Positions 18,455 through 25,920 of a DNA stretch of 45,878 nucleotides are shown here, one piece after another. Source of the stretch: JABSOG01 sp041583135. Its GTDB lineage: Bacteria; Pseudomonadota; Gammaproteobacteria; Enterobacterales; Alteromonadaceae. Each line of letters begins with the position of its first letter. The first letter of the stretch is position 1. A model generated the notes under the pieces. That model was not told where the DNA came from. It saw only the letters and a program-made list of their open reading frames with translations, and did no database searches. The DNA is taken from assembly GCA_041583135.1 (NCBI GenBank), contig JBFHGJ010000044.1, forward strand, positions 1 to 45,878, read 5' to 3'. A program made the position numbers and the translations under genes.

Positions 18455-21052
18455 ATGCATCAGACTACCGCTCAAATTAGACAATCCTTTTTGGATTTTT
18501 TCCAAGCCAAGCATCACCAGGTCGTCGCGAGTAGCTCGCTGGTGCCGGGCAACGACAAAACCTTGTTGTTTACCAATGCCGGTATGGTGCAGTTTAAAGA
18601 TGTGTTTTTAGGCGCAGAAAAACGTCCCTATACCCGTGCGGTATCTTCACAGCGCTGTGTCCGCGCTGGTGGTAAGCACAATGACCTTGAAAACGTCGGC
18701 TATACTGCCCGTCACCATACCTTTTTTGAAATGCTGGGTAACTTTAGCTTTGGTGATTACTTCAAGCGTGAAGCGATTGCTTTTTCGTGGGAATACCTGA
18801 CCGAAGTCCTCAAATTACCGAAGGAAAAGCTATGGGTTACGGTATTTGAAGAAGACCAAGAAGCCGCCGACATTTGGATCAATGAAATTGGTGTCGATAA
18901 AGACCGGCTGTCTTTTATCGGCGCAAAAGACAATTTCTGGTCGATGGGCGATACTGGCCCTTGTGGTCCTTGTTCTGAGATCTTCTACGACCATGGTGAA
19001 GAAATATGGGGTGGGCCTCCGGGCACACCTGAAGAAGATGGCGACCGCTATATTGAGATCTGGAATCTGGTTTTCATGCAATATAACCGTCATGCCGATG
19101 GCACCATGGAGCCTTTGCCAAAACCTTCTGTCGATACCGGTATGGGTCTTGAACGTATTGCCGCGATTATGCAAGACGTTCACAGCAACTACGAGATCGA
19201 TATTTTTGATACTTTAATTAAAGCCGCTGCCAAAGTGACAGGTGCAACGGATTTGAGTAATAAGTCTTTGCGAGTAATAGCCGATCATGTTCGCTCATGT
19301 GCCTTTATGATTGTTGATGGTGTGGTGCCGTCTAATGAAGGTCGTGGCTATGTATTACGCCGCATTGTGCGTCGTGCGATTCGTCATGGTAATCAGTTAG
19401 GCGCTAAAGACACTTTCTTCTATAAGATGGTGGCCACTTTAGTTGAGCTGATGGGCGAGGCATATCCTGAGCTGGCGAAGGCGCAGCAAAGTGTTGAGAA
19501 AATTCTTAAAGTTGAAGAAGAACAGTTCAGTAAGACCCTTGACCGTGGTTTGGCGATTTTAGAAGAAGGCTTAGACGAGTTCAGCGATAAGGTGATCCCT
19601 GGTGAGTTTGCCTTTAAGCTATATGATACCTACGGCTTCCCATCAGACCTAACTGCCGATGTGGCTCGTGATAGAGGCTATACGGTCGATACCGAAGGCT
19701 TTGATAAAGCGATGGCTGAGCAGCGTAAGCGTGCCCAGCAGGCCGGTAAATTTGCAGGTGACTACAACGAACAGCTGGTTTCAGATAAAAGCTCGACTTT
19801 TGACGGCTATACTCGTGAAAGCTTTGAAGCCACTGTCATTGAATTGTTTAAAGGTGCCGAGACCGTAAATGAGCTGAACGCAGGTGATGACGGTATTGTG
19901 ATTTTGGATAATACGCCGTTTTATGCCGAGTCGGGTGGTCAGGTTGGCGATACCGGACAGATTATAGTTGGCGAGAGTGTCTTTGAAGTAAAAGACACGG
20001 TAAAACTGGGTAATGCCATTGCTCATCATGGTACGGCCAAAGGCACCATCGGCGTTAATGACAAAGCATTGGCTCAAATTAATGTTGCCAAGCGCAAAGC
20101 CATTATTAAAAACCACTCGGCCACTCATATTTTACATGCAGCGCTGCGCAAAGTGTTGGGCGAGCATGTGACACAAAAAGGCTCTTTGGTGACCGCTGAG
20201 CGGTTGCGTTTTGACTTCTCTCATTTTGAAGGGGTGAGCGCTAAAGAGCTTCGCACTATTGAAACCATGGTGAACGAACAGATCCGCACCAATAATTCAC
20301 GTCAAACGGAAACCATGCCGATTGAGCAAGCCAAGGCCAAAGGTGCAATGGCGTTATTTGGTGAAAAGTACGACGATGATGTTCGCGTGGTGACTATGGG
20401 CGAGTTCTCCGTTGAGCTTTGTGGTGGTGTTCATGTTGACAGCACCGGGGAGATCGGCCTGTTCAAAATCGTCAGTGAAGGTGGCATTGCCGCTGGTATT
20501 CGCCGTATTGAAGCGGTTACCGGAGAAGCTGCAATGGCATATCTGTACAATGTGATGGACCAAGTCGATAGCGTTTGTTCATTGGTCAAAGGCGATTTGA
20601 ACTCAATGGCCGACAAAGTGCAGCAACTTAATGACAAAAACCGTGCGATGGAAAAAGAGCTTAATCAGCTCAAAGCCAAACTGGCGAGTGCCGCCGGTGC
20701 CGATATGTTGTCAAACGCCGTAGAAGTTGGTGGCGTGAAGTTACTGGTACAGAAAGTTGAAGCCGATGCCAAGTCCCTGCGCGGCTTGGTGGACGACTTA
20801 AAAGTGAAAATCGGTTCAGGTATCGTCGTATTGGGCGCTGTTAATGATGATAAGGTTAGCCTTATCTGTGGCGTAACTAAGGATCTGACGGCCAAAGTTA
20901 AAGCGGGCGAGCTTATCAACATGGTCGCCCAGCAAGTTGGCGGTAAAGGTGGCGGTAGGCCTGATATGGCTCAGGCTGGCGGTACTGACGCCGGGGCTTT
21001 GCCTGAAGCGCTGAACAGTGTAACAGACTGGGTGGCGCAACGAGTTAGCTGA
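18455..21052 (+). CDS. alaS: Alanyl-tRNA synthetase
   Basis: An 865 aa class II synthetase charging tRNA-Ala. The N-terminal catalytic domain contains the motif 2 region around RCVRAGGKHNDLENVG and GDTGPCGPCSEI. The editing domain has the zinc-binding HSATHILH and the later CGGVH. A coiled segment and the C-Ala domain follow, with the glycine-rich GGKGGGRPDMAQAGG. Length is close to E. coli AlaS. The start is ATG 18455 (MHQTTAQIRQSFLDFF), with GGAAAG before it; a 20-residue longer frame overlaps the recX end and is not family-like. The stop overlaps the lysC start by one base (TGATG), so the two are translationally coupled. Confidence 0.97.
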   Translation: MHQTTAQIRQSFLDFFQAKHHQVVASSSLVPGNDKTLLFTNAGMVQFKDVFLGAEKRPYTRAVSSQRCVRAGGKHNDLENVGYTARHHTFFEMLGNFSFGDYFKREAIAFSWEYLTEVLKLPKEKLWVTVFEEDQEAADIWINEIGVDKDRLSFIGAKDNFWSMGDTGPCGPCSEIFYDHGEEIWGGPPGTPEEDGDRYIEIWNLVFMQYNRHADGTMEPLPKPSVDTGMGLERIAAIMQDVHSNYEIDIFDTLIKAAAKVTGATDLSNKSLRVIADHVRSCAFMIVDGVVPSNEGRGYVLRRIVRRAIRHGNQLGAKDTFFYKMVATLVELMGEAYPELAKAQQSVEKILKVEEEQFSKTLDRGLAILEEGLDEFSDKVIPGEFAFKLYDTYGFPSDLTADVARDRGYTVDTEGFDKAMAEQRKRAQQAGKFAGDYNEQLVSDKSSTFDGYTRESFEATVIELFKGAETVNELNAGDDGIVILDNTPFYAESGGQVGDTGQIIVGESVFEVKDTVKLGNAIAHHGTAKGTIGVNDKALAQINVAKRKAIIKNHSATHILHAALRKVLGEHVTQKGSLVTAERLRFDFSHFEGVSAKELRTIETMVNEQIRTNNSRQTETMPIEQAKAKGAMALFGEKYDDDVRVVTMGEFSVELCGGVHVDSTGEIGLFKIVSEGGIAAGIRRIEAVTGEAAMAYLYNVMDQVDSVCSLVKGDLNSMADKVQQLNDKNRAMEKELNQLKAKLASAAGADMLSNAVEVGGVKLLVQKVEADAKSLRGLVDDLKVKIGSGIVVLGAVNDDKVSLICGVTKDLTAKVKAGELINMVAQQVGGKGGGRPDMAQAGGTDAGALPEALNSVTDWVAQRVS

Positions 21053-22284
21053 TGGCCCTGATCGTACAGAAGTATGGTGGCACATCAGTCGGTTCTATAG
21101 AACGCATTGAGCATGTTGCAGATGTCATCGTCAACACCTACAGCCAAGGGCATAAGGTGGTGGTGGTGGTATCGGCAATGGCCGGTGAAACCAACCGTTT
21201 GCTGGGTCTTGCCGAGCAAATAGACAAATCCCCCAATACCCGTGAATTGGATGTTCTAGCAACGACAGGCGAACAAGTGTCGGCGGCGTTGCTGGCCATT
21301 GCCATTATCAAACGCGGCTATTCAGCCATTTCCTTAATGGCCGACCAAATCAAAATTAAAACAGACAACCGTTTTGGCCGGGCACGTATTGAAGAAGTTG
21401 AGACCTCTCGGCTGTTTGATGAAATAGAGCAGGGGCGTATTGTCATTATCGCCGGTTTTCAAGGGCGTGATATTGAGAACAACATCACCACCTTAGGCAG
21501 AGGTGGCACCGATACGACCGCTGTTGCGGTTGCCGCAGCGCTCAAGGCCGATGAATGTCAGATTTATACCGACGTCGATGGTGTTTACAGCGCTGATCCT
21601 CGGATTGTGCCTGATGCTAGGCTAATGGAAGTGGTGACCTTTGAGGAAATGTTGGAACTGGCCAGTCTAGGCGCCAAAGTATTACATATTCGTTCTGTCG
21701 AGTTTGCCGGACTTAATCGGATACCCCTTCGGGTGCTATCGAGTTTTAAGGAAGGCCCTGGGACGTTGATCACCTACGAAGAAAACAATATGAAAAAACA
21801 AGTGGTTTGTGGCGTTGCAGCAAATAAAGATGAAGCCATTATTACTTTGACGGGGTTGCCGAACTGCTTAACCTTAGGGGCTGATATTCTGACCCCGATC
21901 GGTGAAGCGGGGATTGAAGTCGATATGATAGTGCAAAACGTCAAGCATGATGACAGCATTGACTTTACCTTTACCGTTCACCGTAGCGATTTTGACCAAG
22001 CCAAATCGATAGTTGAGGGATTGGTAACAAAAATTCCTGGTAAATCCGTGCAGGTTAACTATAACGTTGCTAAAATTTCTGTTGTTGGTGTAGGCATGAA
22101 GTCTCATTCGGGAGTGGCGGCGACAATGTTCAAGGCGCTCAGTGATGAAGGCATCAATTTACACCTTATCTCAACATCAGAGATCAAAATCTCTGTGGTA
22201 GTGGACGAACGCTACTTGGAGCTGAGTGTTCGGGCTTTGCACAGTGCTTTCAATTTAGATTTAGCGGCAACCGAAACGGCGTGA
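21052..22284 (+). CDS. lysC: Aspartate kinase, monofunctional, ACT-regulated
   Basis: The 410 aa protein phosphorylates aspartate, the entry step to lysine, threonine and methionine. The amino-acid kinase domain begins with KYGGTSVGS (residues 7-15) and includes GRGGTDTTAVA and ALKADECQIYTDVDGVY. Two C-terminal ACT domains (about 265-405) are the usual site of feedback inhibition. Size and ACT layout match the class found beside alaS in Pseudomonas and Alteromonadales. An in-frame ATG at 21790 (MKKQVVCGVA) falls where some aspartate kinases begin a separate regulatory beta subunit, but its ribosome site is weak. Confidence 0.96.
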   Translation: MALIVQKYGGTSVGSIERIEHVADVIVNTYSQGHKVVVVVSAMAGETNRLLGLAEQIDKSPNTRELDVLATTGEQVSAALLAIAIIKRGYSAISLMADQIKIKTDNRFGRARIEEVETSRLFDEIEQGRIVIIAGFQGRDIENNITTLGRGGTDTTAVAVAAALKADECQIYTDVDGVYSADPRIVPDARLMEVVTFEEMLELASLGAKVLHIRSVEFAGLNRIPLRVLSSFKEGPGTLITYEENNMKKQVVCGVAANKDEAIITLTGLPNCLTLGADILTPIGEAGIEVDMIVQNVKHDDSIDFTFTVHRSDFDQAKSIVEGLVTKIPGKSVQVNYNVAKISVVGVGMKSHSGVAATMFKALSDEGINLHLISTSEIKISVVVDERYLELSVRALHSAFNLDLAATETA

Positions 22285-22424
22285 AGCTGCTGTTTTGTGT
22301 TGAGTTTATTTACGATTGACGGATAAAAAGTCGATAAACTAATTCAAAAATTGAGAATTGTGCGCTAATATACGAGCGATTATCTGTTAGTTTATGGATA
22401 ATCATTGGAATAAGGAGCAATAGA

Positions 22425-22622
22425 ATGCTGATATTAACTCGTCGTGTTGGTGAAACTCTAATGATCGGTGATGATGTTACCGTTACTGTTCTTGGAGTAA
22501 AAGGTAATCAGGTACGTATTGGTGTTAACGCACCTAAAGAAATATCTGTGCACCGTGAAGAGATTTATATGCGAATTCAAGCTGAGAAAAACGCTCAGGC
22601 TTCAGCTCAGTCTGAAGGGTAA
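22425..22622 (+). CDS. csrA: Carbon storage regulator CsrA
   Basis: A 65 aa RNA-binding protein matching CsrA/RsmA through nearly its whole length: MLILTRRVGETLMIGDDVTVTVLG with the RNA-contacting RR, then VRIGVNAPKEISVHREEIY. As a homodimer it binds GGA motifs in mRNA leaders and controls carbon flux, motility and biofilm genes. AAGGAG lies 8 nt before the ATG, and this GGA could itself be an autoregulatory site. The 140 nt upstream contains TTGACG at 22316-22321 and a TAATAT at 22367-22372, suggesting its own promoters. The position after lysC and before tRNA-Ser is the classical gammaproteobacterial order. Confidence 0.98.
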   Translation: MLILTRRVGETLMIGDDVTVTVLGVKGNQVRIGVNAPKEISVHREEIYMRIQAEKNAQASAQSEG

Positions 22623-22642
22623 TTTGCATAAGACTCTAGGGG

Positions 22643-22665
22643 AAACCGGCTTTGGCCGGTTTTTT
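22643..22665 (+). terminator. Rho-independent terminator of csrA
   Basis: AAACCGGC (22643-22650) pairs with GCCGGTTT (22655-22662) around TTTG, followed directly by a run of six T residues (22660-22665). It lies 20 nt after the csrA stop. Confidence 0.92.
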
Positions 22666-22670
22666 CGTTT

Positions 22671-22931
22671 ATGTATAGGGATATACGGTATGCTTGTGTT
22701 GTCGGGAACATTCACAAGCGATGTATAGGGATATACGGTCACTGAATTTGCTCCCGGCAAATTTCAGTATTTCCTCCTTCCGTGGAGGTCATGCTTGTGT
22801 TGCCGATATGGATGTCGGTACTAAGACAGTGCAGGAGCACACTGTCGGTGTCGGCGACTTCATGGATGAAGGAGATAAAGCGACGCATGGATGCCAAAGC
22901 CGGGAACATTCACAAGCGATGTATAGGGATA
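22671..22931. repeat. Composite hairpin-rich intergenic repeat, copy 2, with internal direct repeats
   Basis: A 31 bp segment starting CGGGAACATTCACAAGCG occurs identically at 22703-22733 and 22901-22931. The 19-mer ATGTATAGGGATATACGGT occurs at 22671-22689 and 22721-22739, with a partial copy ending at 22931. ATGCTTGTGTTG occurs at 22690-22701 and 22791-22802. Between them lie hairpins: ACTGAA.TTTGC/GCAAA.TTTCAGT (22741-22768), CCTCC/GGAGG (22773-22788), GACAGTG/CACTGTC (22825-22846, loop CAGGAGCA) and CATGGATG twice (22861, 22886). The hairpin order parallels copy 1 at 12394-12562. 22932-23054 shows nothing else. Confidence 0.65.
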
Positions 22932-23054
22932 ATTTAGTGACGCTTCAAGGTTGTATTTAACGCGGTAAAATAGTCAAAAAATGAGCCTTTTGAACCATTT
23001 TACAGCAAATTGGGCAAAAGCCCGGCAAACGATAAAAAATCCGAAAAAAAGTGT

Positions 23055-23082
23055 TTGACATAATTTTCGAATTCTTTAATAT
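23055..23082 (+). promoter_or_regulatory. Promoter of the tRNA-Ser/tRNA-Arg cluster
   Basis: A perfect TTGACA (23055-23060) is followed after 16 bp by TAATAT (23077-23082). A GC-rich stretch (GAGGCGCGGCGG) follows shortly downstream of the expected start. Confidence 0.75.
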
Positions 23083-23135
23083 ACGCACCAACAACGAGGC
23101 GCGGCGGTAAACACCAACGCAAATCGAACAATTTA

Positions 23136-23228
23136 GGTGAGGTGGCCGAGAGGCTGAAGGCGCTCCCCTGCTAAGGGAGTATAGGGTTTGTAGCCCTATC
23201 GAGGGTTCGAATCCCTCCTTCACCGCCA
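23136..23228 (+). tRNA. serX: tRNA-Ser (anticodon GCT)
   Basis: The 93 nt gene folds into a class II tRNA. Acceptor GGTGAGG pairs with CTTCACC (one G-U). The anticodon stem CTCCC/GGGAG encloses CTGCTAA with anticodon GCT, reading AGC and AGU codons. There is a long variable arm (TAGGGTTTGTAGCCCTA), T-loop GGTTCGAATCC, discriminator G, and an encoded CCA at 23226-23228. Confidence 0.97.
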
Positions 23229-23263
23229 TTGCTTCTAGCAATGATTGACGCAAAGACTACTGC

Positions 23264-23340
23264 GCACGTGTAGCTCAGCTGGATAGAGTATCTGGCTACG
23301 AACCAGGCGGTCGGAGGTTCGAATCCTTCCACGTGCGCCA
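23264..23340 (+). tRNA. argV: tRNA-Arg (anticodon ACG), copy 1
   Basis: A 77 nt class I tRNA. Acceptor GCACGTG pairs with CACGTGC, discriminator G, encoded CCA at 23338-23340. Anticodon loop CTACGAA gives ACG, whose first base is expected to be converted to inosine by TadA, also encoded in this window at 26389. The body closely matches E. coli tRNA-Arg(ACG). Identical to copy 2. Confidence 0.97.
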
Positions 23341-23439
23341 TCTTTCCCCCACCAAAACGGGGTTGTAAAAGCCGCAAGGTTTAGTGCATAAAAAGATGGA
23401 TGAACAAACGCCAGAAGTCAGCAAAGCGTCCCCTATAAT

Positions 23440-23516
23440 GCACGTGTAGCTCAGCTGGATAGAGTATCTGGCTACGAACCAGGCGGTCGGAGGTTCGAAT
23501 CCTTCCACGTGCGCCA
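23440..23516 (+). tRNA. argV: tRNA-Arg (anticodon ACG), copy 2
   Basis: Identical in all 77 nt to copy 1, 99 nt downstream. The last 19 nt plus the following five bases (CATAG) recur at 23681-23704 as a separated 3'-end fragment. A strong terminator follows directly. Confidence 0.97.
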
Positions 23517-23521
23517 CATAG

Positions 23522-23557
23522 ACAAAAACGCCCAGCAGCAATGCTGGGCGTTTTTGT
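23522..23557. terminator. Strong bidirectional terminator after the tRNA cluster
   Basis: ACAAAAACGCCCAGC (23522-23536) is the exact reverse complement of GCTGGGCGTTTTTGT (23543-23557), with a 6 nt loop. The stem has a GC-rich core with A and T flanks, so both strands carry a U tract. Confidence 0.92.
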
Positions 23558-23563
23558 ATGTGC

Positions 23564-23752
23564 GCAAAACGTGGCAGGATGAGAACCGACCAGAGGTTCG
23601 ACAAAAATGCTAGGAGCATTTTTGAACGCGCTAGCGCGGCTTTGCGTAGTTTGCAAAGTGAAGTACAGGACGTACTTCATAATCCTTCCACGTGCGCCAC
23701 ATAGGCAAAACGTGGCAGGATGAGAACCGACCAGAGGTTCGACAAAAATGCT
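23564..23752. repeat. Tandem duplication next to tRNA-Arg: 48 bp direct repeat and tRNA 3'-end fragment
   Basis: A 48 bp sequence beginning GCAAAACGTGGCAGGATGAG is present identically at 23564-23611 and 23705-23752. A 24 bp piece spanning the tRNA-Arg 3' end (AATCCTTCCACGTGCGCC plus ACATAG) occurs at 23498-23521 and 23681-23704. Between the copies are hairpins with AGG-type loops: CAAAAATGCT/AGCATTTTTG (23602-23624), GCGCTAGCGC (23629-23638) and GAAGTAC/GTACTTC (23660-23678). The right copy abuts the broken CPBP gene. Confidence 0.75.
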
Positions 23753-23995
23753 CGGCCACTGCTTAGCCTCAAACCATCGCTGCGCTTTGCGCCGGATAAA
23801 GCCACGAAAGACCACTTCTTCGGCAACATAGGTAATAAACAGATTCAGTAAAGACCATGCCAACAAGTGCTCTGACAGCTTGGGGGAAAATGCCACTAAG
23901 CCGCCAAGTAAGGCAACGGCTAATGTAGTTGCGGCGACAGTCGCCACAATCAACAATAGTCGCTCTCGCTTCTTGGGTAAGTGTGCTTGGACGAT
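23753..23995 (-). pseudogene. Fragment of a CPBP-family (type II CAAX) intramembrane protease
   Basis: Eighty-one codons are open from 23995, preceded immediately by an in-frame TAG and with no convincing start. They encode a hydrophobic helix followed by AEEVVFRGFIRRKAQRW, the Glu-Glu/Arg active-site motif of CPBP (Abi/CAAX) proteases. The frame then runs straight into the tRNA-associated 48 bp repeat at 23752. The later CPBP helices with the conserved histidines are missing, and so is the N terminus. I read this as an internal remnant of a gene destroyed by the duplication event. Confidence 0.7.
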
Positions 23996-24031
23996 CTAAC
24001 AGGCCTTATGTATCGTCCTTGCTTCAGAGAT

Positions 24032-24934
24032 TTACTGACTCACCCAGTATTGTAACAAGTTACGGGCGATGGCTATGGTCATCGGCAACTCAAAGCGTTC
24101 ATTAGGTTGACCTGCCAAGGTGAGTTTCACTTCTTCTTTGGATGCCCATAGGGCATCAGCTAGCTCGTTCGGGTCAATTTTGATGTCACTGTCGAGGGCT
24201 TCAACATGAACACCCATCATCAGGTTAGAGGGAAAAGGCCAAGGTTGGTCAAACAGAAACTGCACTTTACCGCCTTTGATACCCGCCTCTTCAAACAGTT
24301 CGCGCCGGGCTGCTTGGGCAATGGTTTCGCCCGGCTCCATAAAGCCGGCAAGGCAGGAATAACGGTTGTTGCCAAAATTGTGTCCGCGACCGAGCAGGCA
24401 TTTGTCTTGATGTGTGACCAGCATGATCACCACTGGGTCGGTGCGGGGAAAGTGTTGCGCTTCACACACAAGACAGTCTCGACGCCAACCACCATAGGCA
24501 GCATTAGACTTAGCACCACACTTGGCACAAAAACCATGGTTACTATGCCAATTGAGCAAACTGTTGGCCTGCGCCAACAAGCCAAGCCACTGTGACTCTA
24601 GCCTGTCTGATAGGCAAAAAGCTCTTAAACCCACAGCTTCAAACGGTTCGGTTTCCTCGGCATCAAGGGCTTGGGCAAAGTAGTCAACCTTGTCAAATTC
24701 GCCTAAGTATACCCAGTCATTTTGGCTGAAACTGTGCTCAGGCACTTCGTTGGGTGAGAACCAATGAGACTGGCTTTGACGGTTGAGCAATATTTGGTTG
24801 TTTGATAGCAGCAAATAGCGCTGGTTTGGCCACTTTTGGCTATCGAGTCTATGCTGGGCCATTTGGCTTCTTTTGGCGTCCATGCGGTCAATTGGGTTGT
24901 CACTAAATATCGGCTTGATGTCAGTTGGATGCAT
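24032..24934 (-). CDS. nudC: NAD(H) diphosphatase / NAD-capped RNA decapping hydrolase NudC
   Basis: The 300 aa protein has a zinc ribbon (C136, C139, C154, C157), a Nudix box (GFMEPGETIAQAARRELFEE, residues 197-216) and the NudC signature QPWPFPSNLM (230-239), which sets preference for NAD-type substrates. It hydrolyses NADH to NMNH and AMP and, in E. coli, removes NAD caps from RNA. The start is ATG 24934 with AAGGAG 7 nt upstream; it overlaps the end of the HxlR gene by 14 nt, so the two genes form an operon. A longer in-frame start at 24979 has no support. Confidence 0.95.
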   Translation of the reverse strand: MHPTDIKPIFSDNPIDRMDAKRSQMAQHRLDSQKWPNQRYLLLSNNQILLNRQSQSHWFSPNEVPEHSFSQNDWVYLGEFDKVDYFAQALDAEETEPFEAVGLRAFCLSDRLESQWLGLLAQANSLLNWHSNHGFCAKCGAKSNAAYGGWRRDCLVCEAQHFPRTDPVVIMLVTHQDKCLLGRGHNFGNNRYSCLAGFMEPGETIAQAARRELFEEAGIKGGKVQFLFDQPWPFPSNLMMGVHVEALDSDIKIDPNELADALWASKEEVKLTLAGQPNERFELPMTIAIARNLLQYWVSQ

Positions 24935-25280
24935 CGGTTTGCTCCTTGGTTGTGATCTCTTCAGACCAATGCCGGGCAAAGTCGCTCAGCGGCAAGATCA
25001 AATAAAACAATTGTTCACCCATAGCGGTGGCCTTATAGCCTGTTTCTGCACGCTCAACCAGCAATGCTTGACGAAGCTCTTTTAATCGAGCATTGAGCAC
25101 TGCCGGAGAGATTGATTCACAGCGGCTTTGTAGCTCGCGAAATGTGCAACTGCCACCTTGGCATAATTGCCATAGCACGCCCAGTGCCCAGCGTCTGCCA
25201 AGCAAGTCAAACAATGCCATGGTTGGACGGCCTGATTTGGAGCCCCGCACAGGTTTGCCGGGGTAGGGAAAGTTACTCAT
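24921..25280 (-). CDS. HxlR-family winged-helix transcriptional regulator
   Basis: The 119 aa protein has the typical HxlR layout: DLLGRRWALGVLWQL helix, FRELQSRCESISPAVLNARLKELRQALLVER recognition region and wing, and the closing hydrophobic dimer helix (LFYLILPLSDFARHW). Such regulators respond to redox or electrophiles through cysteines, or to small ligands; one Cys sits at the recognition helix and another precedes it. It is the first gene of the operon with nudC, so control of NAD metabolism is possible. Two matching inverted repeats just upstream (25298-25360) are candidate autoregulatory operators. Confidence 0.9.
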   Translation of the reverse strand: MSNFPYPGKPVRGSKSGRPTMALFDLLGRRWALGVLWQLCQGGSCTFRELQSRCESISPAVLNARLKELRQALLVERAETGYKATAMGEQLFYLILPLSDFARHWSEEITTKEQTDASN

Positions 25281-25297
25281 ATTGGCTGTCGCTTATT

Positions 25298-25360
25298 TGC
25301 TATTGATTTAATAGCAAAGTATAGGTCTCATGTGGCAAAATTGCTATCAATAAAATAGCG
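25298..25360. promoter_or_regulatory. Two TTGCTAT-N7-ATAGC operators upstream of the HxlR gene
   Basis: TTGCTAT-N7-ATAGCAA (25298-25318) and TTGCTAT-N7-ATAGCG (25341-25360) have identical arm length and spacing. They are 43 bp apart (about four helical turns) and start 18 bp upstream of the regulator start codon. Confidence 0.6.
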
Positions 25361-25393
25361 TTAGACAGAATTGATTGAGGAAGTAAGTTTTAC

Positions 25394-25421
25394 TTGACTG
25401 CTGTTATTATAAACATATACT
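25394..25421 (+). promoter_or_regulatory. Sigma70 promoter of the SOS gene
   Basis: TTGACT (25394-25399), a 16 bp spacer and TATACT (25416-25421). The -10 element overlaps the LexA box, the arrangement expected for repression. Confidence 0.7.
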
Positions 25422-25437
25422 GTAAATATAAACAGTA
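25418..25437. promoter_or_regulatory. LexA box (SOS operator)
   Basis: TACTGT-AAATATAA-ACAGTA: perfect 6 bp outer arms and the CTG-N10-CAG core of the gammaproteobacterial LexA consensus with an A/T-only centre. It overlaps the -10 element of the promoter for the gene at 25468 and lies 31 bp before its start. Confidence 0.88.
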
Positions 25438-25467
25438 TTTAATCAGTGTAAATGAGGTAGGCAGATC

Positions 25468-25875
25468 ATGGATCAATTCAGTGTTGAGTCAAGTCACGTT
25501 GCCAATTTCAATAGTGGCTTAAAGGTGGTAGATAAGTTGGTTAAAACCCATGGCGTGAGTCATGAGCGTATTGAAAATCCATTTCAAACGTCAGTATACG
25601 TACCGGGTATGAGCCGTCCCGGTGAAGTACGGCAATTAATCGCGCCATTCGATTTAAGGGCGTTCCCACATGCGTTGTGGCTGGCAATGCAAGAGTGTCT
25701 TCCTAAAGGTGTTGGCTTGTCGATTCATCGATTTAGCCTACCGCATCTTGATAAGGTGCTGTGTTGGGTTTTGGTGAACAACCAAGGCAAGGTAATAGAA
25801 AAAGCCTATCCGGTGAATAAACCGCAATATGTTAAAGCGGCAAAAGCGTTGATTAAGGCGTTGCTAGGGCGTTGA
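25468..25875 (+). CDS. Unknown protein, predicted SOS-inducible
   Basis: A 135 aa soluble protein with no signal peptide or membrane helix. The N-terminal half is hydrophilic; the middle contains the motifs VYVPGMSRPGEVRQLIAPFD and FPHALWLAMQECLPKGVGLS; the C-terminal part looks like a small alpha/beta fold ending in a basic helix (YVKAAKALIKALLGR). I do not recognise the family, and it does not resemble SulA, ImuA, DinB or UmuD. The upstream LexA box and overlapping promoter predict induction by DNA damage. It is monocistronic. Possible roles include a checkpoint inhibitor or repair accessory, but nothing in the sequence decides this. Confidence 0.8.
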   Translation: MDQFSVESSHVANFNSGLKVVDKLVKTHGVSHERIENPFQTSVYVPGMSRPGEVRQLIAPFDLRAFPHALWLAMQECLPKGVGLSIHRFSLPHLDKVLCWVLVNNQGKVIEKAYPVNKPQYVKAAKALIKALLGR

Positions 25876-25920
25876 GCCAAATGGCTTTAGGCTGGCATCA
25901 CGGTGTGGATTTCAAAGGCG

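Noticed and set aside
22671..22931. CRISPR-like array
   Set aside because: Repeats are few, unevenly spaced and nested in hairpins; spacer lengths differ greatly and no cas genes are present.
22957..23619. Several minus-strand frames across the tRNA cluster (EGFEPPTAWF-type peptides)
   Set aside because: These are antisense translations of tRNA-Ser and tRNA-Arg genes, a well-known annotation artefact.
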